The notes under the pieces were generated by a model. The model was not told the DNA's origin, searched no databases, and saw nothing but the letters and a program-made list of their open reading frames with translations. A DNA stretch of 64,000 nt, from positions 372,001-436,000 of the forward strand of contig NZ_JARHTP010000004.1 in assembly GCF_029223485.1 (NCBI RefSeq). Reading direction: 5' to 3'. The translations under genes were made by a program, and so were the position numbers. This DNA is from Streptomyces coacervatus. Its GTDB lineage: Bacteria; Actinomycetota; Actinomycetes; Streptomycetales; Streptomycetaceae. Positions 44,217 to 53,729 of this stretch are shown here, piece after piece (position 1 is the first letter of the stretch; each line of letters begins with the position of its first letter).

Positions 44217-46202
44217 ATGACGGCACGCAGTATCACCGACCGCCTGAGCGGCCTCGCCTTCGGCGGCGACTACAACCCCGAGCAGTGGGACGAGCCGGTC
44301 TGGAAGGAGGACGACGAACTCATGCGCCGGGCCAGGGTCAATCTGGCCACGATGGGCGTCTTCTCCTGGGCGCTGCTCGAACCGGAGGAGGGACGCTACG
44401 ACTTCATCTGGCTGGACGCCCACATCGAACGCCTCCACGCGAACGGCGTGGCCGTCGACCTCGCCACCCCGACGGCCTCCCCGCCGCCCTGGTTCACCCT
44501 CGCCCACCCAGACGCACTGGCGGTCCAGGCCGACGGCACCCGCCTCGTCCACGGCAGCCGCGACACCTACTGCCTCGCCTCGCCCGCCTACCGCAGCGCG
44601 GCCCGCCGGATCGCCTCCACGCTGGCCGAACGGTACGGCAACCACCCCGCCCTCGCGCTGTGGCACGTGCACAACGAGTACGGCACGCTCTGCTGGTGCG
44701 ACCATGCGGCGGCCGCGTTCCGAGTGTGGCTGCGCGCCCGGCACGGCTCGCTGGACGCCCTCAACGAGGCCTGGGGCACGGCCTTCTGGAGCCAGCGCTA
44801 CACCTCCTGGGAGCAGGTCCTGCCCCCGCGCGCGACGCAGTACCACAAGAACCCCGGCCAGACAGTGGACTTCCACCGCTTCTGGGGCGACGAGATCATC
44901 GCCGCCTACTGCGAGCAGCGCGACGCGATCCGCGAGCACAGCGACCGTCCGGTGACGACGAACCTGATGCTGCCCTACGACCTGCGGCTGAACGTGTGGG
45001 CGTTCGCCCGCGAACTCGACGTCGTCAGCTCCGACCAGTACCCGGACGCGAACGGCCTCGACGGCGCCGCACATGCGGCCTTCTACGCCGACCGCTCCCG
45101 CTCCCTGGCCGGCGGCCGCCCGTGGCTGCTGATGGAGCAGGGCACCAGCACGGTCTACGACGGCGAGCAGGTGATCGGCAAGGAGCCGGGGGATGTTCTG
45201 CGCCACAGCCTCGGCCACATCGCGCGCGGTTCGGAGGGCGCCCTGTTCTTCCAGTGGCGGCAGTCCCGGTCGGGCGCCGAGACCTGGCACTCGGCGATGC
45301 TGCCGCACGCGGGCCCCGACAGCCGGATCTTCCGCGAGGTCACACAGACCGGTGAGGCAGTCGCACGGCTCGGCGAGCTGGCGGGATCGACGGTCACGGC
45401 GCAGGTGGCCGTGCTCGACGACCCGGACGCCATGTGGGCACTGGAGGTGGACGGCCTGCCCTCCTCCCGCCTCGACTACCACGCACCGCTCGCCGGGGCG
45501 CACCGCGCGCTGTGGGACGCGGGCGTCACGGCGGACTTCGCCCACCCGGAGCACGAGTTGAGCCGCTACCGGCTGGTCATCGCGCCCTCCTTGTTCCTGC
45601 TGTCCGACAAGGGCGCCCAGAACCTGCGCCGTTACGTCGAGGGTGGGGGAACGCTCCTCGTCCAGCACGCCGCCGGCTACGTCGACGACCGCATGCACGC
45701 CCGGCTCGGCGGCTACCCGGCCGCACCGTTGCGCGAGGCGTTGGGCATCCGCGTCGAGGAGCACCGGCCGCTGCGGACCGACGAGCGGATCACCCTGTCT
45801 GACGGCTCGCACGGCACCGTCTGGAGCGAGTCCGTGCGCGCCGAGGGCGCCGAAACGCTCGCCGCCTACAGCCACGGCATGCTCGCGGACAGCCCTGCAA
45901 TGACCCGGCACCGCTTCGGCACCGGGCAGGGTTGGTATCTCTCCACCCGCCTGGACGAGGCCGACTACGGCGCCCTGCTCGGACGGCTCCTGAAGGAGGC
46001 CGGTGTCGAGCCGGAGCTGCCGGACCTGCCGGCCGGGGTGGAAGCCGTCACCCGGCACGCGGCCGACGGCCGCCGCTGGCACGTCCTGATCAACCACACC
46101 GAGGACGCCGTGCCCCTGCCGGATCCCGCCCACGACCTGCTCACCGGCCGGGCGGCCCACGAACTGCCGCCCGGCGGTTGCGCGGTTCTGCGCGGCCACT
46201 GA
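44217..46202 (+). CDS. GH42 beta-galactosidase
   Basis: A 661-aa intracellular enzyme (no signal peptide) cleaving beta-galactosides. GGDYNPEQWDEPVW opens the barrel; acid/base Glu154 is in WHVHNEYG and nucleophile Glu307 in LLMEQGTS. The metal-binding cysteine cluster (YC, CWCDH) and the trimerisation and C-terminal beta domains are present and of usual length. It heads the GH42-GH36-GH43-GH5 operon, so it probably trims galactose from imported oligosaccharides such as galactosylated xyloglucan or arabinogalactan pieces. AAGGAAG precedes ATG 44217. Confidence 0.93.
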   Translation: MTARSITDRLSGLAFGGDYNPEQWDEPVWKEDDELMRRARVNLATMGVFSWALLEPEEGRYDFIWLDAHIERLHANGVAVDLATPTASPPPWFTLAHPDALAVQADGTRLVHGSRDTYCLASPAYRSAARRIASTLAERYGNHPALALWHVHNEYGTLCWCDHAAAAFRVWLRARHGSLDALNEAWGTAFWSQRYTSWEQVLPPRATQYHKNPGQTVDFHRFWGDEIIAAYCEQRDAIREHSDRPVTTNLMLPYDLRLNVWAFARELDVVSSDQYPDANGLDGAAHAAFYADRSRSLAGGRPWLLMEQGTSTVYDGEQVIGKEPGDVLRHSLGHIARGSEGALFFQWRQSRSGAETWHSAMLPHAGPDSRIFREVTQTGEAVARLGELAGSTVTAQVAVLDDPDAMWALEVDGLPSSRLDYHAPLAGAHRALWDAGVTADFAHPEHELSRYRLVIAPSLFLLSDKGAQNLRRYVEGGGTLLVQHAAGYVDDRMHARLGGYPAAPLREALGIRVEEHRPLRTDERITLSDGSHGTVWSESVRAEGAETLAAYSHGMLADSPAMTRHRFGTGQGWYLSTRLDEADYGALLGRLLKEAGVEPELPDLPAGVEAVTRHAADGRRWHVLINHTEDAVPLPDPAHDLLTGRAAHELPPGGCAVLRGH

Positions 46203-46218
46203 CCCGGAAAAGGCCACC

Positions 46219-48354
46219 ATGAAATCGGAACAGCGGAGCTTCGGCTGGGGTCATGAGGCCCTGCACCTCGAGTTCGCCCTCGGCGACGACGGCAACGCCC
46301 GCCTGACGCAGCTCGGACTGCCGGGCGAGGCGGCCAACGGCCCCCGTGGATCCCTGCCCCTGGTGGAGGTGACGGCCACGGGTCACGGGCGCGACTGGTC
46401 GGGCAGCCGCCTGGTCCAGACGGCGATCGGCGAGCGGCTGCGCCACCGGACCCACCGTGCGGCCCGCGACGGGGACTGGCACACCCTGACCGTCCACCTC
46501 CACGATCCGGACACCGGTCTGGTCGCGGAGGTGACCTACCGGTCGCCGGACGGCATACCCGTGCTCCGCGGCGAGGTGACCCTGCGCAACGAAGGGCAGG
46601 ACACGCTCCACCTGGAGTCGGTCAGTTCGTTCGCCATGGGGTGCCTCACCGCGCCGGGCCCGGCGGACCTGGACGCCGCCGACCTGTTGTGGGCGGAGAA
46701 CGACTGGCTCGCCGAATGCCGCTGGCAGCGCCGGCCGCTGCGGCTGACCACACCGGACCATTCAGGACGCGTGAGGCACGCGAACGGCCGTTCCGGCTTC
46801 GCCCTGACCGGACAGGGAGCCTGGTCCAGCTGCGGGCACCTGCCCATGGGCGGCCTGACGGACCGGCACACCGGCCGCACCTGGGTGTGGCAGATCGAGC
46901 ACAACGGCGGGGGCTGGCGCTGGGAGTGCGCCGAGCGTGACAAGACGGCCTACCTGGCACTGTTCGGGCCCACCGACCTCCACCACGGCTGGCGGCAGCC
47001 GCTGGAACCCGGCGCCGTCTTCCGCACCGTACCCGTGGCTCTGTCCTTCAGCGCCGACGGCGGTCCCGACGCCGCGTTCGCCGCGCTGACCCGCTACCGA
47101 CGCGCCCACCGCCGCCCGCATCCCGACCACCGGGCTCTGCCCGTCATCTTCAACGACTACATGAACTGCCTGATGGGAGACCCCACCACCGAAAAACTGC
47201 TGCCGCTGATCGACGCGGCGGCCGAGGCCGGCGCCGAGTACTTCGTCATCGACGCGGGCTGGTACGACGACGGCGGTGACGGCTGGTGGACCACCGTCGG
47301 CGCCTGGGAACCGGCCGCCTCACGCTTCCCCGGTGACAAGGGCATCCACGAGGTGCTGGACCGCATCCGGGAGCGCGGCATGGTGCCCGGCCTGTGGCTG
47401 GAGCCGGAGGTGATAGGCGTCCGCAGCCCCATGGCCAAGTCCCTGCCCGACGAGGCGTTCTTCCGCCGCGACGGCGTCCGGGTCACGGAGTCCGGCCGGT
47501 ACCACCTGGACCTGCGCCACCCGGCCGCCCGCGCCCACCTGGACCAGGTCGTGGACCGTCTGGTCGGCGAGTGGGGCGTCGGCTACCTCAAGCTCGACCA
47601 CAACATCGACCCCGGCTCCGGCACCAGCGCCCACCCCGGCGAGAGTCCGGGCGCCGGACTGCTCGGCCACAACCGGGCGCACCTGGACTGGCTCGACGGC
47701 ATCCTGGACCGCCATCCGCACCTGGTGGTGGAGAACTGCGCCTCGGGCGGCATGCGTTGGGACGACGCCCTGCTGTCGCGGCTGCAACTGCAGTCCACCA
47801 GCGACCAGCAGAACCTGCACCGCTACGCGCCCATCGCGGCCTCCACACCCACCGCCGTCACCCCAGAACAGGGCGCAGTGTGGACATATCCGCAGCCGGA
47901 GGACTCACTCGACGAGGTCGCCTTCACCATGGCGAGCGGCCTCCTCGGTCGCATCCACCTCTCCGGCCGCCTTCCGGAGCTGGGGCCCGAGGCCCGCGCC
48001 CTGGTCCACGAGGCAATCGCCGTGTACAAGGCCGTCCGCGCCGACCTGCCCCGGGCCGTGCCGTCCTGGCCACTCGGGCTACCCGGCTGGGACGACCCCT
48101 GGGTCGCTCTCGCCCTGCACACCCCCGCCACCACGTACCTCACCGTCTGGCGCCGCCCGGGCGGCGAGGCCACTACCACCCTCCGGGTGCCTGAACGGGC
48201 GGGCGGCGCAGCCTGCGTCGAGGTGCTGTACCCGGCCGGACGTCAAGCCGTTGCCGTCTGGAACCCCGACACCGCCGACCTCACCGTGACCCTGCCCACC
48301 GCGCCGTCCGCGGTGCTGCTCCGCATCACCCGCACGGAACCGGATGCTCCCTGA
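46219..48354 (+). CDS. GH36 alpha-galactosidase
   Basis: A 711-aa cytoplasmic enzyme hydrolysing alpha-galactosides. It has an N-terminal beta-supersandwich and then the barrel, with VIDAGWYDD, GLWLEPE, GYLKLDHN with nucleophile Asp460, and ENCASGGMRWD with acid/base Asp515. A small C-terminal beta domain completes it. It begins 16 bases after the GH42 stop, in the same operon. Substrates could be galactomannan side chains or raffinose-type sugars. Confidence 0.93.
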   Translation: MKSEQRSFGWGHEALHLEFALGDDGNARLTQLGLPGEAANGPRGSLPLVEVTATGHGRDWSGSRLVQTAIGERLRHRTHRAARDGDWHTLTVHLHDPDTGLVAEVTYRSPDGIPVLRGEVTLRNEGQDTLHLESVSSFAMGCLTAPGPADLDAADLLWAENDWLAECRWQRRPLRLTTPDHSGRVRHANGRSGFALTGQGAWSSCGHLPMGGLTDRHTGRTWVWQIEHNGGGWRWECAERDKTAYLALFGPTDLHHGWRQPLEPGAVFRTVPVALSFSADGGPDAAFAALTRYRRAHRRPHPDHRALPVIFNDYMNCLMGDPTTEKLLPLIDAAAEAGAEYFVIDAGWYDDGGDGWWTTVGAWEPAASRFPGDKGIHEVLDRIRERGMVPGLWLEPEVIGVRSPMAKSLPDEAFFRRDGVRVTESGRYHLDLRHPAARAHLDQVVDRLVGEWGVGYLKLDHNIDPGSGTSAHPGESPGAGLLGHNRAHLDWLDGILDRHPHLVVENCASGGMRWDDALLSRLQLQSTSDQQNLHRYAPIAASTPTAVTPEQGAVWTYPQPEDSLDEVAFTMASGLLGRIHLSGRLPELGPEARALVHEAIAVYKAVRADLPRAVPSWPLGLPGWDDPWVALALHTPATTYLTVWRRPGGEATTTLRVPERAGGAACVEVLYPAGRQAVAVWNPDTADLTVTLPTAPSAVLLRITRTEPDAP

Positions 48355-48395
48355 ACGCTGGCCCTGCCGCCCACCCGACGAAAGGACGACCGAGG

Positions 48396-49907
48396 GTGAC
48401 CGCCCAGAACCCGCCCGCCCGCGCCACCAACCCCGTGCTCCCCGGATTCCACCCCGACCCGAGCATCTGCCGGGTCGGCGACGACTACTACCTCGCCTGC
48501 TCCAGCTTCGAGTACTTCCCCGGCGTACCTCTCTTCCACAGCCGTGACCTGGTGAACTGGCGGCAGATCGGCAACGTCCTGGACCGGCCGGAGCAGTTGC
48601 GTCTACCGGCCGCGATGGCGTCCTCGGGCGGCATCTACGCCCCCACCCTGCGCCATCACGACGGCCGTTTCTGGCTGATCGTCACCAACTGCAGCGAGGG
48701 CGGCGGCAACCTGATCGTCACGGCGACCGACCCCGCCGGGCCGTGGTCGGATCAGATCTGGGCGCCGGGCGTGCCCGGTATCGATCCCGACCTGGCCTGG
48801 GACGAGGACGGTACCTGCTGGTGCACGGTCGCCGGGGTGTCGCAGATCCGTATCGACCCGTCCACGGGACAAACGCACGGCACTCCACACAGGCTCTGGT
48901 CCGGCGGCCCCGGCGCGAAGGCTCCGGAGGCGCCGCACCTGTACCGGATCGGCGACTACTGGTATCTGCTCATCGCCGAGGGCGGCACCGAGCGCGGCCA
49001 CGGCGTGTCGATCGCCCGCGGCCTTACGCCGACCGGCCCGTTCGAGCCGCACCCGGCCAACCCGATCCTCACCCACCGCGGCACCGACCACCCCGTGCAG
49101 AACACCGGACACGCGGACCTGGTCCAGGGCCCCGACGGCTCGTGGTGGATGGTCCTGCTCGGGGTACGGCCGCGCGGCGGCACCCCCGGCTGGCATGTAC
49201 TCGGCCGGGAGACCTTCCTGGCCCCCGTGACCTGGGAGGGCGGCTGGCCGGTCGTCGGCGAGGTCGCCCTGGACCTGCCCGCGCTCCCCTGGCCGCTGAC
49301 CCCCGCACCCGCCGAGGAACGGCGCGACGACTTCGAGCTCAGCGAACTCGGGCCGGCCTGGATCTCCGTGCGGGACCGCCCCGCCGAGCTCTGCACCACC
49401 AAGGAGCGCCCAGGTTGGCTGACGCTCCGCGCGCGGGGCGGCTCCCTGGACGAGCCCGACGTGGTGTTCACCGGCCGCCGCCAGCAGCACCACACCTGCC
49501 GGGCACGCACCCTGGTCGATCCGGGTCAGGGGCGCGGCGGCCTTGCCGTCCGGCTGGACGAGCGGCATCACTACGCGATCGAGGCGTCCGGCACTGAGGT
49601 CCAGGTGATCGCGCGGGTCGGCTCCCTGCGCACGGTCGTGGCCGCCACGTCCGTGCCCGCCGGGCCTGTGGTCCTCGCCGTCACCATCGCTGACCCGCCG
49701 TCACCGCACGGGCCCTGCACCGGCCCTGACGTCGTCTCTCTTGGCATCGAAGCCCCGGACGGAACCATCACCGAGCTCGCGACCCTCGACGGTCGCTACC
49801 TGTCGACGGAGGTGGCCGGCGGCTTCACCGGCCGGGTCATCGGCATGTACGCCACGGCAGGCACCGTCCACTTCGACTGGTTCGACTACGAGCCCATCGA
49901 CGGCTGA
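48396..49907 (+). CDS. GH43 family beta-xylosidase/alpha-L-arabinofuranosidase
   Basis: A 503-aa five-bladed propeller enzyme without signal peptide. Catalytic residues are visible as Asp21 (GFHPDPSIC), Asp130 (GIDPDLAWD, the pKa-tuning Asp) and Glu178 (KAPEAPHLYR). A C-terminal beta-sandwich (about 310-500, DDFELSELGPAWISVRD) is typical of the xylosidase/arabinofuranosidase subfamily. It probably removes xylose or arabinose from imported oligosaccharides. The GTG at 48396 has AAAGGA upstream; it is 41 bases after the GH36 gene. Confidence 0.9.
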   Translation: MTAQNPPARATNPVLPGFHPDPSICRVGDDYYLACSSFEYFPGVPLFHSRDLVNWRQIGNVLDRPEQLRLPAAMASSGGIYAPTLRHHDGRFWLIVTNCSEGGGNLIVTATDPAGPWSDQIWAPGVPGIDPDLAWDEDGTCWCTVAGVSQIRIDPSTGQTHGTPHRLWSGGPGAKAPEAPHLYRIGDYWYLLIAEGGTERGHGVSIARGLTPTGPFEPHPANPILTHRGTDHPVQNTGHADLVQGPDGSWWMVLLGVRPRGGTPGWHVLGRETFLAPVTWEGGWPVVGEVALDLPALPWPLTPAPAEERRDDFELSELGPAWISVRDRPAELCTTKERPGWLTLRARGGSLDEPDVVFTGRRQQHHTCRARTLVDPGQGRGGLAVRLDERHHYAIEASGTEVQVIARVGSLRTVVAATSVPAGPVVLAVTIADPPSPHGPCTGPDVVSLGIEAPDGTITELATLDGRYLSTEVAGGFTGRVIGMYATAGTVHFDWFDYEPIDG

Positions 49908-49953
49908 ACCCGAACGACCGACCGGAAGGCACGACCGAACGAAAGGAAAGAAC

Positions 49954-51720
49954 ATGAAGGACATACGGCTACCCGCCCGCCACCGCCGGCGCGGACCCGG
50001 CCGTCTGACCGGCCTGCTTATGGCGCTGCTCGTCATCCTGGGACTGTCCGCCGGTACCGGCACCTCGATCGCCGCGCCCGACAACACGGCGAAACCGGCA
50101 TCGTCGACGGTCAGAGTTCCGGCCCGAGCCATGGACGCGGTCGCCGCGATGCAGCCCAGCTGGAACCTGGGCAACACCCTCGACGCGATCCCGGACGAGA
50201 CGTCCTGGGGCAACCCGAAGGCCACCAAGGACCTGTTCGACACCATCCGCGCGCAGGGCTTCCGCAGCGTCCGCATCCCGGTGTCCTGGACCGACCACCA
50301 GTCCGCCACCGCCCCCTACACCATCGACGCCACCTTCATGAGCCGCGTCAAGCAGGTGGTCGACTGGGCTCAGGCCGACGGCCTGTACGTCGTGCTCAAC
50401 GTCCACCACGACTCGTGGCAGTGGATCTCGAAGATGCCCACCGACCACGACAACGTACTCGCCCGCTTCAACGCCGGCTGGACCCAGATCTCCTCGGCGT
50501 TCCGCGACGAGCCGCGCACCCTGCTCTTCGAGAGCGTCAACGAGCCGGCCTTCGACAATGCCACGGACGCGCAGAAGACCGAGCTCCTGAACGAGCTGAA
50601 CACCTCGTTCCACAAGGTCGTCCGCTCCTCGGGCGGCGGGAACGCGAACCGCCTGCTCGTCCTGCCCACGGTGGGCTGCACGCCCTCCCAGAACTTCATG
50701 GACGCCCTGTCCGCCACGATCGGCGCGCTGCACGACAGCAATCTGGTCGCCACCGTGCACTACTACAGCTATTACCCGTTCAGCGTGAACATCGCGGGCG
50801 GCACCCGGTACGACGAGTCCGCCCAGAAGGACCTGAACGAGGCCTTCGCCCGGATGCACGACACGTTCGTCGTCAAGAACATCCCGGTCTACCTCGGCGA
50901 GTACGGTCTGCTCGCCTGGCCGGACCACAACCATCCGGACCGCGTGGAGCGCGGTGAGGCACTGAAGTACTTCGAGCACCTCGGCTACGCGGCGCGCGTC
51001 GCCGGTGTCACCACCGCCCTGTGGGACCCCGGAACGTTCGCCTACCTGAACCGCGAGACCCTGAAGTGGACCGACCCCGCCCTGTTCGCCTGGATCAAGT
51101 CGAGCTGGACCACCCGCTCGGGAACCGCCTCCTTCGACAAGGTCTTCGTGCCCAAGTCCAGCCCGATCACGGCCAAGACACTCACTCTGAACCCCAACGG
51201 CACCAAGTTCAGCGGCTTGTGGCAGGGCAGCACCCCGCTCACTCCGAAGCTGGACTACACCGTCACCGACAACCAGCTCACCTTCACGGCGCGCGCACTG
51301 ACCCGGCTGACCGGCGATCGCCGGTACGGGGTCAACGCGACGCTGCAGGCCCGGTTCTCCCACGGGCTGCCCTGGACGATCGACGTGATCACGTCCGACA
51401 CTCCGGTGCTGTCGAACGCCACGGGTACGTCTGGCTCGTTCACCATTCCCACTCAGTACCGGGGTGACGTACTGGCGACGATGGAGGCCAGGTATGCCGA
51501 CGGCAGCAACGCGGGTCAGGCCGGCTGGACTCCGTACCAGGAGTTCAACTCGGCCTTCTCACCGGACTACCCGGGCGGCACGATCATTCTGACTCCCGAC
51601 TTCCTGAACGCGCTGCACGACGGCCAATCGGTGACGCTGACCTTCCACTTCCACAGCGGCGCCACCGTCACCTACCACGTGACCAAGTCCCAAGGCTCGG
51701 TCACCGGCACGACTTCCTGA
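49954..51720 (+). CDS. Secreted GH5 endoglucanase with C-terminal X2-like domain
   Basis: A 588-aa precursor with a long basic Sec signal (cleavage near residue 41). The GH5 barrel has WNLGNTLDAIP, VRIPVSW, VLNVHHDSW, SVNEPAF (acid/base Glu197), HYYSYYPF and YLGEYGL (nucleophile Glu316). Residues about 400-490 form an Ig-like X2 module, and a last beta domain follows at about 490-580, as in CBM46-type GH5 enzymes acting on beta-glucan or xyloglucan. It is the only exported member of the operon and would cut the backbone whose fragments the cytoplasmic enzymes finish. A terminator follows. Confidence 0.9.
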   Translation: MKDIRLPARHRRRGPGRLTGLLMALLVILGLSAGTGTSIAAPDNTAKPASSTVRVPARAMDAVAAMQPSWNLGNTLDAIPDETSWGNPKATKDLFDTIRAQGFRSVRIPVSWTDHQSATAPYTIDATFMSRVKQVVDWAQADGLYVVLNVHHDSWQWISKMPTDHDNVLARFNAGWTQISSAFRDEPRTLLFESVNEPAFDNATDAQKTELLNELNTSFHKVVRSSGGGNANRLLVLPTVGCTPSQNFMDALSATIGALHDSNLVATVHYYSYYPFSVNIAGGTRYDESAQKDLNEAFARMHDTFVVKNIPVYLGEYGLLAWPDHNHPDRVERGEALKYFEHLGYAARVAGVTTALWDPGTFAYLNRETLKWTDPALFAWIKSSWTTRSGTASFDKVFVPKSSPITAKTLTLNPNGTKFSGLWQGSTPLTPKLDYTVTDNQLTFTARALTRLTGDRRYGVNATLQARFSHGLPWTIDVITSDTPVLSNATGTSGSFTIPTQYRGDVLATMEARYADGSNAGQAGWTPYQEFNSAFSPDYPGGTIILTPDFLNALHDGQSVTLTFHFHSGATVTYHVTKSQGSVTGTTS

Positions 51721-51735
51721 ACGACCGGCCCTCTC

Positions 51736-51765
51736 GCCCTGGTTGCCCCTACCGGCAACCAGGGC
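51736..51765 (+). terminator. Terminator of the GH42-GH36-GH43-GH5 operon
   Basis: Perfect 12-bp stem GCCCTGGTTGCC / GGCAACCAGGGC with a six-base loop, 15 bases past the GH5 stop and just before the end of the convergent LacI gene. Confidence 0.85.
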
Positions 51766-51790
51766 ACCGCCTCTTTCACGCGCGGTCGGG

Positions 51791-52838
51791 TCACTCCTCC
51801 TTGGGCGGAGCCGTGCTCTCCCGGACGGTGAGGGTGGTCGCGATCTCCAGTCCCACCTGCGGCACTTCCTCGCCGCGGCCGAGCGCCAGGGCCAGTTCGG
51901 TGGCGGCCGACGCCATCTCGGCCAGAGGCTGATGGACCGTGGTCAGGGGCGGATCCATCCAAGCGACGGCCGGTACGTCGTCGAAGCCCACCACGCTGAG
52001 ATCGTGCGGGACGCGCAGGCCGAGCTCGCGCGGCCTGGTAGACACCGAGCGCCTGCATGTCGTTGGCGGTGAACACGGCGGTGGGGCGATCGGGGCGGGA
52101 CAGCAGCTGCCGCGCGGCGGCGTACCCGTGCTCGCGGGTGAGCTGGGTCTTCACGATCAGGTCGGGCTCCATCGGCAGGCCGGCCTCCGCGAGAGCGGAC
52201 GAGTAGCCGGACAGCCGGGCGAGGCAGAAGGGGTGGTCCGGCCCGCTGATCATGGCGATGCGCCGGTGTCCCAGTCCGACCAGATGCCGGGTCGCCGCCT
52301 GCCCGCCTCTCCAGTTCGTGGCTCCCACGAACGGCACGTGGTCGGGCAGTTCGTCGATCGGGTCGAAGACGACGAAGGGGATGCCCTTCGCCGTCAGTTG
52401 TTCCCGCTCGGCTTCCGAGAGCTGGGCGACCGACAGGACGCATCGCGGGCGCCGACCGACCGTGTCGTCGATGGTCATGCCCGAGGTGTCATGGAGTCCG
52501 AACTCCGACACCAGCACACCGATCCGGTTCCTGCGGGCCACGCGCTCGACACCGCGGATGATCTCCACGGCCCACATGCTCTCCAGTTCGCGGAACACGA
52601 GCTCCACGAGATTGCTGCGGTTCTTCGGGGGCTTGCGATAACCGTGCTGGTGGATGAGCTGCTCGACGCGGGCCCGGGTCTCGTCCGACACCCCCGACCG
52701 GCCGTTGAGCACCTTCGACACGGTGGGCGCGGAGACGCCCGCGGATTCGGCGATGTACGCGATCGTCACCGATGGGGGGCCCTCGCCGCGTTGACCGTGT
52801 TCTCCCGTCGAAGGTGTGCCCGCTCGGTTGTCCGGCAC
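51791..52838 (-). pseudogene. LacI-family regulator with a single-base frameshift
   Basis: From GTG 52838 the product has a complete LacI HTH (VTIAYIAESAGVSAPTVSKVLNG) and sensor domain to [13 protein letters not shown]. Near 52028-52036 the frame slips, and the adjacent frame continues [23 protein letters not shown] to the stop at 51791. One missing base in the GCCGCGCGAG run explains it; restored length is about 349 residues, normal for LacI. It sits between the two operons that carry TCGAAGCGCTTCGA-type sites, so the intact protein is the obvious candidate repressor. Frameshift may be real or an assembly error. Confidence 0.85.
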
Positions 52839-52968
52839 GGTCGCCTTTCCCCCTCCCCTCGCCTGCTGTGGCGGCCATTGTCCTACAGTCCGCGACAGAA
52901 CAACGCATGGGAGCGTTCCGGAAGGCCGGGGAAGGAGACCGCAAACGGACTGCGGGCCTGATGACGGG

Positions 52969-53685
52969 TCAGCCGCCGCTGACGGTCAGGTTGTTGGTGT
53001 TGAAGTTGAGCCCGCCGGACGACGAGGTGATCTCATAGCCGAACTGCACGTCGCCGATGATCTCGCTACCGGGCATCCAACCCTTGGTGTAGGCAATCCA
53101 GTTGAGGACCTGCTTGACGTCCACGGTGCCGGCGCTGGAGTTGGACGTCCGCAGGAACGAGAACACCTGGTTCGACCCGTTGGTGCCCTTGTAGACGTCC
53201 CAGTTGTGGCCGCCGAGCGTGACGTTGGCCTGCCAGCTGCCGATCGGGCCGACGGCTCCGGTGTGATTGACCCAGAGCATGATCTCGTACTGGTGGGCGT
53301 TGTCCCAGATGTCGTACGACGTGTTGTACGCGCCGGACGACGGGACGCTCACGTCGTAGTTGCTGGTGAGCCAGCTGAGGGTGTCGATGGACTTGCTGAT
53401 CGACTTCGTCGAGTTGGCGTAGGACTTGATGCCGCCGGTGTTGGGGTGGTCGGCCCAGACACCCCAGCCGGTCCCGGAGTTGGCCCAGATGCACTGGGCG
53501 CCCGCACCGGAACCCCAGATGTCGTTGTAGAGCCTGTAGCCGTCCAGGCTGGTGCCGGCCCACCGGTCGCAGGAGTTCCAGACGGCGGCAGAAGCGGGGG
53601 CGGAGGCGAGGCCGACGGTGGCACCGAGAGCCATCGCCGGCGCGAGCACCGCCATGGTGATCTTGCGTATCTTCCTTTTGACCAT
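52969..53685 (-). CDS. Secreted GH12 endoglucanase/xyloglucanase
   Basis: A 238-aa precursor with a Sec signal (cleavage near ASA, about residue 33) and the GH12 jelly-roll. WNSCDRW and LYNDIWG open it, YEIMLWVNH carries the nucleophile Glu, and FGYEITSS near the C-terminus carries the acid/base Glu. GH12 enzymes cut beta-1,4-glucan or xyloglucan backbones. It lies 44 bases after the last permease gene, so it is probably the last gene of the importer operon, coupling backbone cleavage to uptake. Confidence 0.9.
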   Translation of the reverse strand: MVKRKIRKITMAVLAPAMALGATVGLASAPASAAVWNSCDRWAGTSLDGYRLYNDIWGSGAGAQCIWANSGTGWGVWADHPNTGGIKSYANSTKSISKSIDTLSWLTSNYDVSVPSSGAYNTSYDIWDNAHQYEIMLWVNHTGAVGPIGSWQANVTLGGHNWDVYKGTNGSNQVFSFLRTSNSSAGTVDVKQVLNWIAYTKGWMPGSEIIGDVQFGYEITSSSGGLNFNTNNLTVSGG

Positions 53686-53729
53686 GGTGTCCCTTCCACG
53701 GGTGGGGGGAAATGTGGGGGTTGCTGGGC

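Noticed and set aside
52908..52921. TGGGAGCGTTCCGG, similar to the cellulase regulator CelR operator TGGGAGCGCTCCCA
   Set aside because: Three mismatches break the symmetry; no second copy supports it.
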